A DNA stretch of 64,000 nt from Actinomadura sp. WMMA1423 (GTDB lineage Bacteria > Actinomycetota > Actinomycetes > Streptosporangiales > Streptosporangiaceae): NCBI RefSeq assembly GCF_006547145.1, contig NZ_CP041244.1, positions 1,922,001-1,986,000 of the forward strand. The letters run 5' to 3'. Below are positions 1-8,267 of this stretch, one piece after another. Within the stretch, counting starts at the first letter, position 1. Each line of letters starts with the position of its first letter. The position numbers and the translations under genes were made by a program. The notes below the pieces were generated by a model that saw nothing but the letters and a program-made list of their open reading frames with translations, ran no database searches and was not told the DNA's origin.

Positions 1-390
1 CACGTCCAGCCCGACCGCGATCCGCTCGCCGTGCGAGGCGATGATCTTGCGGCACCAGGCCGGGTCCTCCAGGGCGGCGGTGCCGATGTTCACGCGGGCG
101 CACCCGGTGGCGAGGGCCGCCTCCAGCGACGCGTCGTCGCGGATGCCGCCCGACAGCTCCACCTTCACGTCCAGCTTCCCGGTCACCTCGGCGAGCAGCT
201 CCCGGTTGGACCCGCGTCCGAACGCCGCGTCGAGGTCCACCAGATGGATCCACTCCGCGCCCGCCTCCTGCCAGGCGAGGGCCGCCTCCAGCGGCGCGCC
301 GTAGGAGGTCTCGGTGCCGGCCTCGCCCTGCACCAGCCGGACGGCCCGGCCGTCGGCGACGTCGACGGCGGGAAGGAGCGTCAAAGTCAT
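1..390 (-). CDS. priA: PriA, bifunctional HisA/TrpF isomerase (3' end cut by window edge)
   Basis: Phosphoribosyl isomerase A. In actinobacteria this single enzyme serves both histidine biosynthesis (ProFAR isomerase, HisA) and tryptophan biosynthesis (PRA isomerase, TrpF). Only the first 130 codons are present. The (beta/alpha)8 start is clear: LPAVDVADG with catalytic Asp10, then [16 protein letters not shown] and GGIRDD. The second catalytic Asp (D129, in VGLDV) falls at the window edge. It is the last visible gene of the his operon, 51 bp after hisH. The ATG start is the only sensible one. The assignment as PriA rather than plain HisA rests on actinobacterial context, because the discriminating C-terminal half is absent. 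Confidence 0.9.
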   Translation of the reverse strand, partial: MTLTLLPAVDVADGRAVRLVQGEAGTETSYGAPLEAALAWQEAGAEWIHLVDLDAAFGRGSNRELLAEVTGKLDVKVELSGGIRDDASLEAALATGCARVNIGTAALEDPAWCRKIIASHGERIAVGLDV

Positions 391-441
391 GCGGAAACCC
401 TATCGAGGCGGTGGGGACGGATGCTCGGACGGGACGGATGC

Positions 442-1083
442 TCAGGCCAGGGTGGCGAGCCAGTTGCGCAGCAGCTGCGCGCCGGCGTCGCCGGACTTCT
501 CCGGGTGGAACTGGGTGGCGCACAGCGGGCCGTTCTCGACGGCGGCGACGAAGCGGTCGCCGTGCTCGGCCCAGGTGACCAGCGGCGCCGGGATGGTGCC
601 GGACGGGTCGGACTCCAGGTCCCAGCTGCGGGCCGCGTAGGAGTGGACGAAGTAGAACCGCTCGCCGCGCAGCCCCTCGAAGAGCGCGGAGCCTTCGGGG
701 GCGTCGACGGTGTTCCAGCCCATGTGCGGGACGACCGGGGCGTTCAGGCGGTCGACCGTGCCGGGCCACTCGTCGCAGCCCTCGGTGGTGACGCCGTGCT
801 CGATGCCCTTGGAGAACAGGATCTGCATGCCGACGCAGATGCCGAGGACGGGGCGCCCGCCCGCGAGGCGGCGTCCGATGATCTGGTCGCCGTGCACCGA
901 GCGCAGACCCGCCATGCAGGCGGCGAACGCGCCGACGCCGGGGACGACCAGGCCGTCGGCGGCGAGCGCGGCGTCCCGGTCGGCGGTGACGGTCACCTCC
1001 GCGCCGGCGCGGGCGACGGCCCGCTCGGCCGAGCGCAGGTTCCCCGACCCGTAGTCCAGGATGACGATCTTCTTCACGACCAC
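442..1083 (-). CDS. hisH: Imidazole glycerol phosphate synthase, glutaminase subunit HisH
   Basis: HisH hydrolyses glutamine and channels ammonia to HisF, which makes imidazole glycerol phosphate and AICAR. The 213-residue protein has the class I amidotransferase nucleophile elbow (GICVGMQ, Cys83) and the His/Glu pair in HPEKSG near the C-terminus, both typical, and a normal family length. Two GTG starts are possible: 1083, or 1077, which overlaps the stop of the upstream small membrane gene as GTGA and would suggest translational coupling. hisF is not in this window; it presumably follows priA beyond the left edge. Confidence 0.95.
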   Translation of the reverse strand: MVVKKIVILDYGSGNLRSAERAVARAGAEVTVTADRDAALAADGLVVPGVGAFAACMAGLRSVHGDQIIGRRLAGGRPVLGICVGMQILFSKGIEHGVTTEGCDEWPGTVDRLNAPVVPHMGWNTVDAPEGSALFEGLRGERFYFVHSYAARSWDLESDPSGTIPAPLVTWAEHGDRFVAAVENGPLCATQFHPEKSGDAGAQLLRNWLATLA

Positions 1084-1244
1084 ATCACTCCCCCGGCGAA
1101 CGCCAGCCCGGCCAGCACCAGCAGGAGCAGCGCGGCGACCTTGAGGCCCTGCTTCACGAAGCTGTACACGCCGGCCAGCAGGAACACCGCGACCGCGAAG
1201 ATCGCGACGGTGCCGTAGGTGAGGTGCAGGCCACCGATCTCCAC
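1074..1244 (-). CDS. Small two-helix membrane protein inside the his operon
   Basis: A 56-residue open frame lies between hisB and hisH. It starts at GTG 1244, two bases after the hisB stop, and its stop overlaps the hisH start. The product has two hydrophobic stretches, about residues 10-28 and 36-52, joined by a short basic turn (SFVKQGLK). It ends MWS. I do not recognise a family. Tight placement and start/stop overlap suggest it is translated with the his genes, and similar small membrane frames occur at this place in other actinobacterial his operons (from memory, not checked). No enzymatic role can be read from it. Confidence 0.7.
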   Translation of the reverse strand: MEIGGLHLTYGTVAIFAVAVFLLAGVYSFVKQGLKVAALLLLVLAGLAFAGGVMWS

Positions 1245-1246
1245 GG

Positions 1247-1840
1247 CTACAGGGCCCCCTTGGTCGAGGGGATGCCGTGCACCTTCGGGTCGAACGCCAC
1301 GGCGTCGCGCAGGGCGCGGGCGAGCGCCTTGAACTGCGCCTCGACGATGTGGTGGGCGTTGCGCCCGTAGGGGACGTGGACGTGCAGGGCGACCTGCGCG
1401 TTCGACACGAACGACTCGAGGATGTGCCGGGTCATCGTGGTGTCGTACTCGGGGCCGATCATCGGCGCCATGCCGTCCGGCTCCACGTGCACGAGGTAGG
1501 GGCGCCCGGAGACGTCCACGGTGACCTGGGCGAGCGCCTCGTCGAGCGGGATGGAGGCGTCGGCGAAGCGGCGGATCCCGGCCTTGTCGCCGAGCGCCTC
1601 GCGGAACGCCGCGCCGAGCGCGATCGCGGTGTCCTCGATGGTGTGGTGGCTGTCGATGTGCAGGTCGCCGGTGGTCTTGACGGTCAGGTCGAACGACCCG
1701 TGCTTGCCGAGCTGCGCCAGCATGTGGTCGAAGAACCCCACGCCGGTCGCGACGTCGACCTGCCCGGTGCCGTCGAGGTCGATCTCGACGAGGACCTGGG
1801 TCTCCTTGGTCCCGCGCTCGACTCGTCCCTTGCGCGTCAC
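1247..1840 (-). CDS. hisB: Imidazoleglycerol-phosphate dehydratase HisB
   Basis: A monofunctional 197-residue IGP dehydratase, which converts imidazoleglycerol phosphate to imidazole-acetol phosphate. The two Mn-binding repeats are visible: [13 protein letters not shown] followed by [14 protein letters not shown], and later [15 protein letters not shown]. There is no N-terminal HAD phosphatase domain, as expected outside enterobacteria. The ATG overlaps the hisC stop by four bases (ATGA), so hisC and hisB are probably translationally coupled. Confidence 0.96.
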   Translation of the reverse strand: MTRKGRVERGTKETQVLVEIDLDGTGQVDVATGVGFFDHMLAQLGKHGSFDLTVKTTGDLHIDSHHTIEDTAIALGAAFREALGDKAGIRRFADASIPLDEALAQVTVDVSGRPYLVHVEPDGMAPMIGPEYDTTMTRHILESFVSNAQVALHVHVPYGRNAHHIVEAQFKALARALRDAVAFDPKVHGIPSTKGAL

Positions 1841-3018
1841 AGACTCTCCTCACTGTTCCCGGCGTCGCTGTTTCCGGTGTTGCGGGTGTTGGCGTCACTG
1901 TTTCCGGGGCCGCCGTCGGCGGGGGCGGCCGCTCGCGCCTGCCGGAGCGCGGTGCGGAAGGCGGCCATCTCCGCGGGGGTGCCGACGCTGACCCGCAGCC
2001 ACTCGGGCGGCCCCACCTCCCGGATCAGCACGCCGCGTTCGAGCAGGCCCTCCCAGACCCGGCGGCGGTCCGGGAACGTCCCGAACAGGACGAAGTTGGC
2101 GTCGGAGTCGGCGACCCTGAGCCCCTCGGCGCGCAGCCAGGCCACGAGGTCGTCGCGCTCGCGGCGCAGGGCCTCGACGCCGCCGAGCAGCTCCTCGCCG
2201 TGGGCGAGGGCGGTGCGCGCGACGGCCTGGGTGACGGCCGACAGGTGGTAGGGCAGCCGGACGAGGAGCAGCGCGTCGATCACCGCGGGATCGGCGGCCA
2301 GGTAGCCGAGCCGGGTCCCGGCCATCGCGAACGCCTTGGACATCGTCCGGGTGACGATCAGGCGCGGGTGGCCGTCCAGCAGCGTCAGCGCGGACGGGGT
2401 GCCCGCCCGGCGGAACTCGGCGTAGGCCTCGTCGACGACGACCATGCCGGGCGCGGCGGCGAGGACGGCCTCGATCGCGGCGAGGGGCAGCGCCGTGCCG
2501 GTCGGATTGTTGGGCGAGGTGAGGAACACGATGTCGGGCCGGTGCTCCTCGACGGCCGCGACGGCGCGCTCGGGTTCGAGGCCGAAGTCCTCGTCGCGGG
2601 AGGCGTCCACCCAGCGGGTCCCCGACACCGCGGTGATGATCGGGTGCATCGAGTAGGACGGCTCGAAGCCGAGCGCGGTGCGGCCCGCCCCGCCGAACGC
2701 CTGCAGGATCTGCTGGATGATCTCGTTGGAGCCGTTCGCGGCCCACACCCGGGCGCCGGTCAGCCCCACGCCGGGCGTGTCGGTGTCCAGGAAGGCGGCG
2801 AGGTCCTCGCGGAGCGCGACCGCGTCGCGGTCGGGGTAGCGGTTCAGCGACCCGGCGACGTCCATGACGGCCTCGCCGAGGGCCTTCACGAGGGCCTCGG
2901 ACGGCGGGTAGGGGTTCTCGTTGGTGTTCAGCGCGTACGGGACGGCCAGCTGCGGCGCGCCATAGGGCTCCCGGCCGCGCAGGTCGTCCCGCAGCGGCAG
3001 GTCGTTGAGCGAGGTCAC
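1837..3018 (-). CDS. hisC: Histidinol-phosphate aminotransferase HisC
   Basis: A PLP-dependent fold-type I aminotransferase that transfers amino from glutamate to imidazole-acetol phosphate. Visible motifs are [11 protein letters not shown] near the N-terminus, [26 protein letters not shown] and the Schiff-base lysine in [14 protein letters not shown]. The start is GTG 3018, which overlaps the hisD stop as GTGA. The last ~25 residues form a polar low-complexity tail built from GNSD/NTRNT-like repeats that is not part of the enzyme fold. The product is 393 residues, slightly longer than usual because of that tail. Confidence 0.95.
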   Translation of the reverse strand: MTSLNDLPLRDDLRGREPYGAPQLAVPYALNTNENPYPPSEALVKALGEAVMDVAGSLNRYPDRDAVALREDLAAFLDTDTPGVGLTGARVWAANGSNEIIQQILQAFGGAGRTALGFEPSYSMHPIITAVSGTRWVDASRDEDFGLEPERAVAAVEEHRPDIVFLTSPNNPTGTALPLAAIEAVLAAAPGMVVVDEAYAEFRRAGTPSALTLLDGHPRLIVTRTMSKAFAMAGTRLGYLAADPAVIDALLLVRLPYHLSAVTQAVARTALAHGEELLGGVEALRRERDDLVAWLRAEGLRVADSDANFVLFGTFPDRRRVWEGLLERGVLIREVGPPEWLRVSVGTPAEMAAFRTALRQARAAAPADGGPGNSDANTRNTGNSDAGNSEESL

Positions 3019-4322
3019 GAAGGGATCCCCCAGTCGAAGCGGGCCTTGAGCGCGGCGCCGTGGGCGGGCAGGTCCTCGGCCTCGGCGAGCGCGACGACGC
3101 GCGCGGTGGCGCCGGCGAGGGCGTCGCGGTCGTACTCGACGACGTGGACGCCGCGCAGGAAGGACTGGACCGACAGGCCGGAGGAGTGGCAGGCGCACCC
3201 GCCGGTCGGCAGGACGTGGTTGGACCCGGCGAGGTAGTCGCCGAGCGACACCGGCGCGTGCCGTCCCACGAAGATCGCCCCGGCGTTGCGCACCCGGGCG
3301 GCGACCGCGGCGGCGTCGGCGGTGTGGATCTCCAGGTGCTCGGCGGCGTAGGCGTCCACGACCCTCAGGCCGTCGTCGACGCCGTCGACCAGGACGATGC
3401 CGGACTGCCGCCCGGCCAGCGCCTCGGTGATCCGCTCGACGTGCCTGGTCCGGGCGACCTGCGCCTTCAGCTCGGCCTCGACCTCGTCGGCGAGCCGCAC
3501 CGAGTCGGTGACCAGCACGGCGGCGGCGAGCGTGTCGTGCTCGGCCTGGCTGATCAGGTCGGCGGCGACCTCCACCGGGTCGGCGGTGCCGTCGGCGAGG
3601 ATCGCGATCTCCGTCGGGCCCGCCTCGGCGTCGATGCCGATCACGCCCTTGAGCAGCCTCTTCGCGGCGGCGACGTAGACGTTGCCGGGCCCGGTCACGA
3701 GGTCGGCGCGGGGGCACTCGTCGGTGCCGTAGGCGAACATGGCGATCGCCTGCGCGCCGCCCGCCGCGTACACCTCGTCGACGCCGAGCAGCGCGCACGC
3801 GGCGAGGATCGTCGGGTGCGGCAGCCCGCCGAACTCCTTCTGCGCAGGCGAGGTGACGGCGAGGGAGCCGACGCCCGCCTCCTGCGCGGGCACGACGTTC
3901 ATGACCACGCTGGACGGGTAGACGGCGCGGCCGCCCGGCACGTACAGGCCGACGCGCCCGACCGGGATCCACCGCTCGGTGACGGTGCCGCCGGGAACGA
4001 CCTGCGTGGTGACGTCGGCGCGGCGCTGGGCCCGGTGCACCGCCCGGGCGCGCCGGATGCTCTCCTCCAGGGCGTCGCGGACGGCGGGGTCGAGACCGGC
4101 GAGCGCCCGGTGCACGGCCTCGACCGGGACGCGGACGCGCTCCAGCTCGACGCCGTCGAACCGGCTGGTGAGCTCCCGTACCGCCGCCGAGCCCCGATGG
4201 CGCACGTCCTCGCAGATGGGCCGCACCTTGTCCAGGGCGGCCTCGACGTCGAAGTCGGCGCGGGGCAGCACGGAGCGCAGGTCGCCGGGAAGCGAGCCGC
4301 GCAGGTCGATACGGGAAATCAC
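3015..4322 (-). CDS. hisD: Histidinol dehydrogenase HisD
   Basis: Catalyses the last two steps of histidine synthesis, oxidising histidinol to histidine with NAD and zinc. The 435-residue length is normal. Motifs seen include [42 protein letters not shown] and the catalytic Glu-His in [10 protein letters not shown]. It is the first gene of the his operon. The start is GTG 4322. A TAGACT hexamer ends six bases upstream of it and no good ribosome-binding site is present, so the mRNA may be leaderless (inference). Confidence 0.95.
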   Translation of the reverse strand: MISRIDLRGSLPGDLRSVLPRADFDVEAALDKVRPICEDVRHRGSAAVRELTSRFDGVELERVRVPVEAVHRALAGLDPAVRDALEESIRRARAVHRAQRRADVTTQVVPGGTVTERWIPVGRVGLYVPGGRAVYPSSVVMNVVPAQEAGVGSLAVTSPAQKEFGGLPHPTILAACALLGVDEVYAAGGAQAIAMFAYGTDECPRADLVTGPGNVYVAAAKRLLKGVIGIDAEAGPTEIAILADGTADPVEVAADLISQAEHDTLAAAVLVTDSVRLADEVEAELKAQVARTRHVERITEALAGRQSGIVLVDGVDDGLRVVDAYAAEHLEIHTADAAAVAARVRNAGAIFVGRHAPVSLGDYLAGSNHVLPTGGCACHSSGLSVQSFLRGVHVVEYDRDALAGATARVVALAEAEDLPAHGAALKARFDWGIPS

Positions 4323-4383
4323 CCGCCCAGTCTACGGAGTGCCTCCGCCCCCTCGCGCACCGTCTCACGTGCCGAGACGCATG

Positions 4384-5208
4384 TCACGGCGCGATCCGCA
4401 GGGCCCCGTCGAGGACGGTCACGGCCGTTCCGGACAGGACCACCCGATCCCCCCGCAGGACGACCCGGACATACCCGCCGCGCGCGGACGCCTGGTAGCC
4501 GAGCAGCTCGTTCCGGCCCAGGCGGGCGGCCCAGAACGGCGCGAGGGCGCAGTGCGCCGAGCCGGTCACCGGGTCCTCCCCGTCGCCCTCCAGCGTCCGG
4601 GCGCCGAAGAAGCGGGACACGAAGTCGTGCCGCCCGTCCGGGGCGCCCTCGGCCGTCACGATCACCCCTCGCGCGTCGATCCGCCCGAGCGCCGCGATGT
4701 CGGGGGTGAGGCCGCGGACGACGGATTCGCCGTCCACCTCCACGAGCCAGTCGTTCTGCGCGTTCTTCCCGGCTCCGGCGATCCTGGCGCCGAGCGCCTC
4801 GGCGAGCTCCTCCGGGGGCTCGGCGGGCTCGGCGGGCTGGGCGGGGAAGTCCATGGACAGCCCGCCTCCCGAGTCCCTGGTGACGGTCAGGACCCCGCTC
4901 CTGAGGGTCTGGAACCGGATCGGACGGTCGGGAGCGACCGCGCCCGCCTCGTAGAGGGCATGGGCGCTCGCCAGGGTGGCGTGCCCGCACAGCGCGACCT
5001 CGACCTTCGGCGTGAACCACCGCAGTTCGAAGTCGGCCCCGGGATTCTCGGAGCCGAGCGGCCGGACGAACGCGGTCTCGGAGTGCCTCATCTCCGTCGC
5101 GACCCGCTGCATCCATTCCGGCGGGACCGGCTCCTCGAGCAGGCAGACCCCGGCGGGATTGCCGGAGAAAGGGCTGGCGGCGAAGGCGTCCACGACCAAG
5201 ATCCTCAT
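4384..5208 (-). CDS. PhzF-family isomerase/epimerase
   Basis: A 274-residue PhzF-like protein with the diaminopimelate-epimerase-type two-domain fold. The conserved N-terminus (VVDAFAASPFSGNPAGVC), the catalytic Glu44 in RHSETAFV, the ALCGHATLASAH segment and GDGEDPVTGSAHC all fit the family. Most family members outside phenazine clusters have no known substrate, and no phenazine genes are nearby, so no specific reaction is assigned. It ends 61 bp ahead of hisD on the same strand. The start is ATG 5208. A perfect 10-bp inverted repeat lies 39-61 bp upstream and may be its operator. Confidence 0.85.
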   Translation of the reverse strand: MRILVVDAFAASPFSGNPAGVCLLEEPVPPEWMQRVATEMRHSETAFVRPLGSENPGADFELRWFTPKVEVALCGHATLASAHALYEAGAVAPDRPIRFQTLRSGVLTVTRDSGGGLSMDFPAQPAEPAEPPEELAEALGARIAGAGKNAQNDWLVEVDGESVVRGLTPDIAALGRIDARGVIVTAEGAPDGRHDFVSRFFGARTLEGDGEDPVTGSAHCALAPFWAARLGRNELLGYQASARGGYVRVVLRGDRVVLSGTAVTVLDGALRIAP

Positions 5209-5246
5209 GGGACCGGACGCTACAAGGCGCCTGATCGGCGGTACCA

Positions 5247-5269
5247 GAGCCAATCCACCGGATTGGCTC
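5247..5269. promoter_or_regulatory. 10-bp perfect inverted repeat upstream of the PhzF gene
   Basis: GAGCCAATCC (5247-5256) and GGATTGGCTC (5260-5269) are exact reverse complements separated by ACC. The site lies in the 190-bp divergent interval between the PhzF gene and the Lon-domain gene. Its size and symmetry fit a repressor operator. The regulator is unknown. Confidence 0.5.
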
Positions 5270-5398
5270 GCCGGGCCGCGGCCCCCGCGGCTCAAGGCCT
5301 CACGGCGGGAGGGAACACCGCTTATCAAGATCATCATTATCGACGTACCCTTGCGGCGAGGGCGCCTCGGTGGCGCCCAGGAGCGCGGGAGAGAAGAT

Positions 5399-6079
5399 GT
5401 GACCGAGCGGCTCGCCCTGTTCCCCCTGGGCACCGTGCTGTTCCCCGGCCAGGTGCTCCCCCTGCGCCTGTTCGAGGACCGCTACCGCCGGCTGGTCGGC
5501 GACCTGCTCGAACGGCCCGAGCCCCGCGCCTTCGGCGTCGTCGCCATCGAGCTCGGGCACGAGGTCGGCGAGGGGGCGGCGCACCGCCTCGCCGAGGTCG
5601 GCTGCGTCGCCGAGCTCCGCGAGGTGAGACCGCATCCGGACGGGCGGTACGACATCGTCGCCGTCGGGGCGCGGCGCTTCCGGGTGAAGGAGCTCGACCG
5701 GTCCCGGCCCTACCTTCGGGGCGAGGTCGAGTTCCTGTCCGAGGAGTCCGGCGCCGGCGCGGGCCCCCTCGCGGCGCGGGTCCGGCGGCTGTTCCGTCGC
5801 TACCGGCACCGCCTCGGCGCGGCCGGGGCGGGCGGTGCGATCGTCGCGGGCGGGCCGGCGGAGGCCGAGCCGCCGCAGGACCCCGTCGCCCTGTCGCACG
5901 CGATCGCGGCGTCGCTCGTCCTGGACGTCCACGAGAAGCAGCGCCTGCTGGAGTGCGAGGACGCGGCGCTGCGGCTGGCGGCCGAGCGCGACCTGCTGGC
6001 CAGGGAGAACCGCATCCTGGGCGTGCTCCCGATGATCCCCGCCGGGCAGTTCCTCGACGGGTCGTTCACACCGAACTGA
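5399..6079 (+). CDS. LON peptidase N-terminal (substrate-binding) domain protein
   Basis: A 226-residue protein made of the Lon N-terminal domain alone, with no AAA or protease domain. The start of the domain is typical: LALFPLGTVLFPGQVLPLRLFEDRYRRLV, then FGVVAIELGHEVG and YDIVAVGARRFRV. The C-terminal half is helical (VHEKQRLLECEDAALRLAAERDLLARENRIL). Stand-alone Lon-N proteins are widespread in actinobacteria, and their job is not settled. The start is GTG 5399, preceded by GGGAGAG. It is divergent from the PhzF gene and 22 bp ahead of ybaK. Confidence 0.88.
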   Translation: MTERLALFPLGTVLFPGQVLPLRLFEDRYRRLVGDLLERPEPRAFGVVAIELGHEVGEGAAHRLAEVGCVAELREVRPHPDGRYDIVAVGARRFRVKELDRSRPYLRGEVEFLSEESGAGAGPLAARVRRLFRRYRHRLGAAGAGGAIVAGGPAEAEPPQDPVALSHAIAASLVLDVHEKQRLLECEDAALRLAAERDLLARENRILGVLPMIPAGQFLDGSFTPN

Positions 6080-6101
6080 GCGGCCGCGGCAGACTGCCCC
6101 C

Positions 6102-6599
6102 ATGAGCACTGCCAAGGGCAAGGGCGGCAGGGGCACCCCCGCGACCGTCGCCGCCGCGAAGGCCGGCGTCGAGTTCACCCTGCACGCCTACGAGGTGGAC
6201 CCGAACGCCGAGTCCTACGGGGAGGCGGCGGCCGACGCCCTCGGGGTCCCGCACGACCGGCTCTTCAAGACGCTGCTGGCCGAGGTCGACGGGAACCTCA
6301 CCGTGGGCGTCGTCCCGGTGTCGTCGACCCTCGACCTGAAGGCGCTCGCGGCCGCGGCCGGCGGCAAGAAGGCGCGGATGGCCGACGCCCGCGACGCCGA
6401 GCGCGCCACCGGGTACGTCGTCGGCGGGATCAGCCCGCTCGGGCAGCGCAGGCGGCTGCCGACCGTGGTGGACGAGTCGGTGTCAGGGCTCGCGACCGTC
6501 TACGTCTCGGCCGGCCGGCGCGGACTCCAGATCGAACTCGTCCCCGCCGACCTCGTCCGCCTCACCGGCGCCCGCGTCGCCCTCATCGCCCGCGGGTAG
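6102..6599 (+). CDS. ybaK: Cys-tRNA(Pro)/Cys-tRNA(Cys) deacylase, YbaK/EbsC family
   Basis: A YbaK-type trans-editing hydrolase that removes mischarged cysteine from tRNA(Pro). The 165-residue length and motifs fit the subfamily: VEFTLHAYEVDP, DRLFKTLLAEVDG with the conserved Lys, VVPVSSTLDLKALAAA, GYVVGGISPLGQRRRLPTVVDES and GLQIELVPADLVRL. The start is ATG 6102, 22 bp after the Lon-domain gene. Its last 117 bp overlap the end of the DUF2567 gene on the other strand. Confidence 0.93.
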   Translation: MSTAKGKGGRGTPATVAAAKAGVEFTLHAYEVDPNAESYGEAAADALGVPHDRLFKTLLAEVDGNLTVGVVPVSSTLDLKALAAAAGGKKARMADARDAERATGYVVGGISPLGQRRRLPTVVDESVSGLATVYVSAGRRGLQIELVPADLVRLTGARVALIARG

Positions 6600-7085
6600 C
6601 CGCCGCACGACCAGCTCCAGCAGCCCGTAGGCGGCGACCGCCCCCAGGGCCCAGAACACCAGCACGCCCTTGGCGCGCAGGTCGGCGACGCCGGTGACGG
6701 TGGTGCCGTCGCGCCCGTGCCGGACCGCGTCCTCGAAGTGCCCGAGCCCGACCAGGTTCCCGGTCTTCCAGGCGAGCACGGCCCCGGCGGCGCCGCCGAC
6801 GGCCAGCCCGAGCAGCAGCGCGGAGTCGTTGCCGCGCCCGCCCGCCAGATAGGCGACCGCGCCGCAGCCGATCCCGGCGACGAGGACGATCAACGCGAAG
6901 CGGGCGTCGACGGTGATCGGGCCCTGGTCCTCCGGCGAGGCGAGCAGAGCCTCACCCTGCACGACCACATAGGTCACCTTCGGGACGACCGCCGCCCACA
7001 GCAGGCCCGCGAGCGGCCCCAGCAGCGTGACGACGGCGCTGGTGACCGCCCAGATCGCCAAGAGCCTCCCGGTGGGTCGCCGCAC
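6483..7085 (-). CDS. DUF2567 membrane protein
   Basis: A 200-residue membrane protein of the actinobacterial DUF2567 type. It has four hydrophobic segments: AIWAVTSAVVTLLGPLAGLLW, a segment around FALIVLVAGIGCGAVAYLAGG, LLLGLAVGGAAGAVLAW and VLVFWALGAVAAYGLLELVV. An acidic Gly/Glu/Asp tail follows. I chose GTG 7085 because GGAG lies eight bases upstream; a TTG at 7106 would extend the frame. The tail-coding part is antisense to the last 117 bp of ybaK. The function is unknown. Confidence 0.75.
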   Translation of the reverse strand: MRRPTGRLLAIWAVTSAVVTLLGPLAGLLWAAVVPKVTYVVVQGEALLASPEDQGPITVDARFALIVLVAGIGCGAVAYLAGGRGNDSALLLGLAVGGAAGAVLAWKTGNLVGLGHFEDAVRHGRDGTTVTGVADLRAKGVLVFWALGAVAAYGLLELVVRRLPAGDEGDAGAGEADEVGGDEFDLESAPAGRDVDGREP

Positions 7086-7204
7086 CTCGTACGCTCCTAG
7101 TTGCAAGTCGTCCGACAGCGAAAGCCTAGCCTGCCCAGGTCAGCCGATCGACTCTCGAAGGGTGTCCGATTCCCGCCCACGACAGCCCCGATTACTGGGA
7201 TAAT

Positions 7205-7909
7205 GTGCCCGACATGTCCGGATTCAGCCCCGCGTTCGAACGCCTCGGCGCCGCGCTGGCGGCCGTCGTCCTGCAGCAGCAGGAGACGCTCGCCGAGTTC
7301 CTGCCGCGCGAGGACTGGAGCGCCGACCTGACCGCCCGCACCTACACCAGCGGCGGCGTCACGGTCCGCGTCTCGCTGCTGGGCAGCTACGCCGCCCGCG
7401 AGCGCACCTGGCTGTGGGGCTGGGCCAACCCCCAGTTCGGCGACGCGCACCCCGCGGTCGCCCCGACCCTGGGCATCCGGGCCATCGGCGAACGGCTCGG
7501 CATCACCGAGTTCACGACCCCCGAGATCGACCTGTCCTGGTACGAGGGCCCGGCCGGGCACGGCGGCGAACTGATCGCCATGGCCGCGGGCGGCGTCCTC
7601 GGCGGCGCCGGGTACATCGGCGCGGGCTACGACGGCGGCTCCGCCTACCTGCACGTCGACGACCCCCAGGCCCCGCCCGCCCAGTGGGACCCCGTCCCCC
7701 TGCCCCGCCTGGTGGCCAACGCCGCGAGCCTGTTCCCCCACGAGCCCCGCCTCACCCTCGCCGGCCTCCTCGCGCACCACCGCGTCCCCTACCGCCAGAG
7801 CGACGTCCTCACCGAAGTCGCCCTCCCCGGCGGCGGCACCGCCCAGGCCCACTTCGACGGCCTGGGCCGCTTCGTCAACTGGAAAGCTGAGCTTATGGCG
7901 GTTTCTTAG
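7205..7909 (+). CDS. DUF6882-like cytosolic protein
   Basis: A 234-residue soluble protein. The WLWGWANPQF segment, the acidic N-terminal helix (QQQETLAEFLPREDW) and the Gly-rich middle are features I associate with DUF6882, but I cannot run a profile search. No catalytic motif is evident. The start is GTG 7205 or ATG 7214; a GATAAT hexamer at 7199-7204 could be a -10 box, in which case the later ATG and an almost leaderless mRNA are likelier. It faces dnaE convergently across the structured repeat at 8106-8258. Confidence 0.7.
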   Translation: MPDMSGFSPAFERLGAALAAVVLQQQETLAEFLPREDWSADLTARTYTSGGVTVRVSLLGSYAARERTWLWGWANPQFGDAHPAVAPTLGIRAIGERLGITEFTTPEIDLSWYEGPAGHGGELIAMAAGGVLGGAGYIGAGYDGGSAYLHVDDPQAPPAQWDPVPLPRLVANAASLFPHEPRLTLAGLLAHHRVPYRQSDVLTEVALPGGGTAQAHFDGLGRFVNWKAELMAVS

Positions 7910-8105
7910 GGTTTTCGGGCCTTGGTCCACAACCTAGGAGACCGCATCACGGTGCTCACTGAGCTGCCCCCGACCCGGCGGGCGCGTCCACCCGACAATC
8001 CCCTGCGGCCCCGGCAAGAGCGCGACGCGCTGCCCAAGGTCACAGGCCCTGAGGCCCCACCGCGGTAGTGGCGCACGGACCGCAACCCGCACCCCAGCCA
8101 CCGGA

Positions 8106-8258
8106 GACCCCAGGGATCGCGATCGCGTCCGAAGGCAGGTTCGAGCTTGCGAGAACCTGATCGCGCAGCGAGCGGCAAGGCGAGACGGAGCGATGCCAGC
8201 GATCGCCCGCGTTTCTCGACGATGGAGGGCCGCCAGGCCCGAAGGAGGAGAGAAACGC
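8106..8258. repeat. Copy A of a ~150-bp structured dispersed repeat, downstream of dnaE
   Basis: This block is nearly identical to 53910-54064. It includes CAGGTTC...GAACCTG, GATCGC...GCGATC, the outer stem GCGTTTCTC (8209-8217) with GAGAAACGC (8250-8258), and the inner hairpin GGGCC-GCCA-GGCCC (8227-8240). It ends nine bases downstream of the dnaE stop, so on the minus strand it would be the first thing transcribed after dnaE. There is no U-tract. It fills most of the 358-bp interval between the DUF6882-like gene and dnaE; nothing else is recognisable there. Confidence 0.85.
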
Positions 8259-8267
8259 AATGGAAAC

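Noticed and set aside
8147..8260. A small protein-coding gene within the structured repeat
   Set aside because: Both copies can be read as a short basic peptide, but the change between copies keeps base pairing rather than a reading frame, and there is no ribosome-binding site or consistent start.
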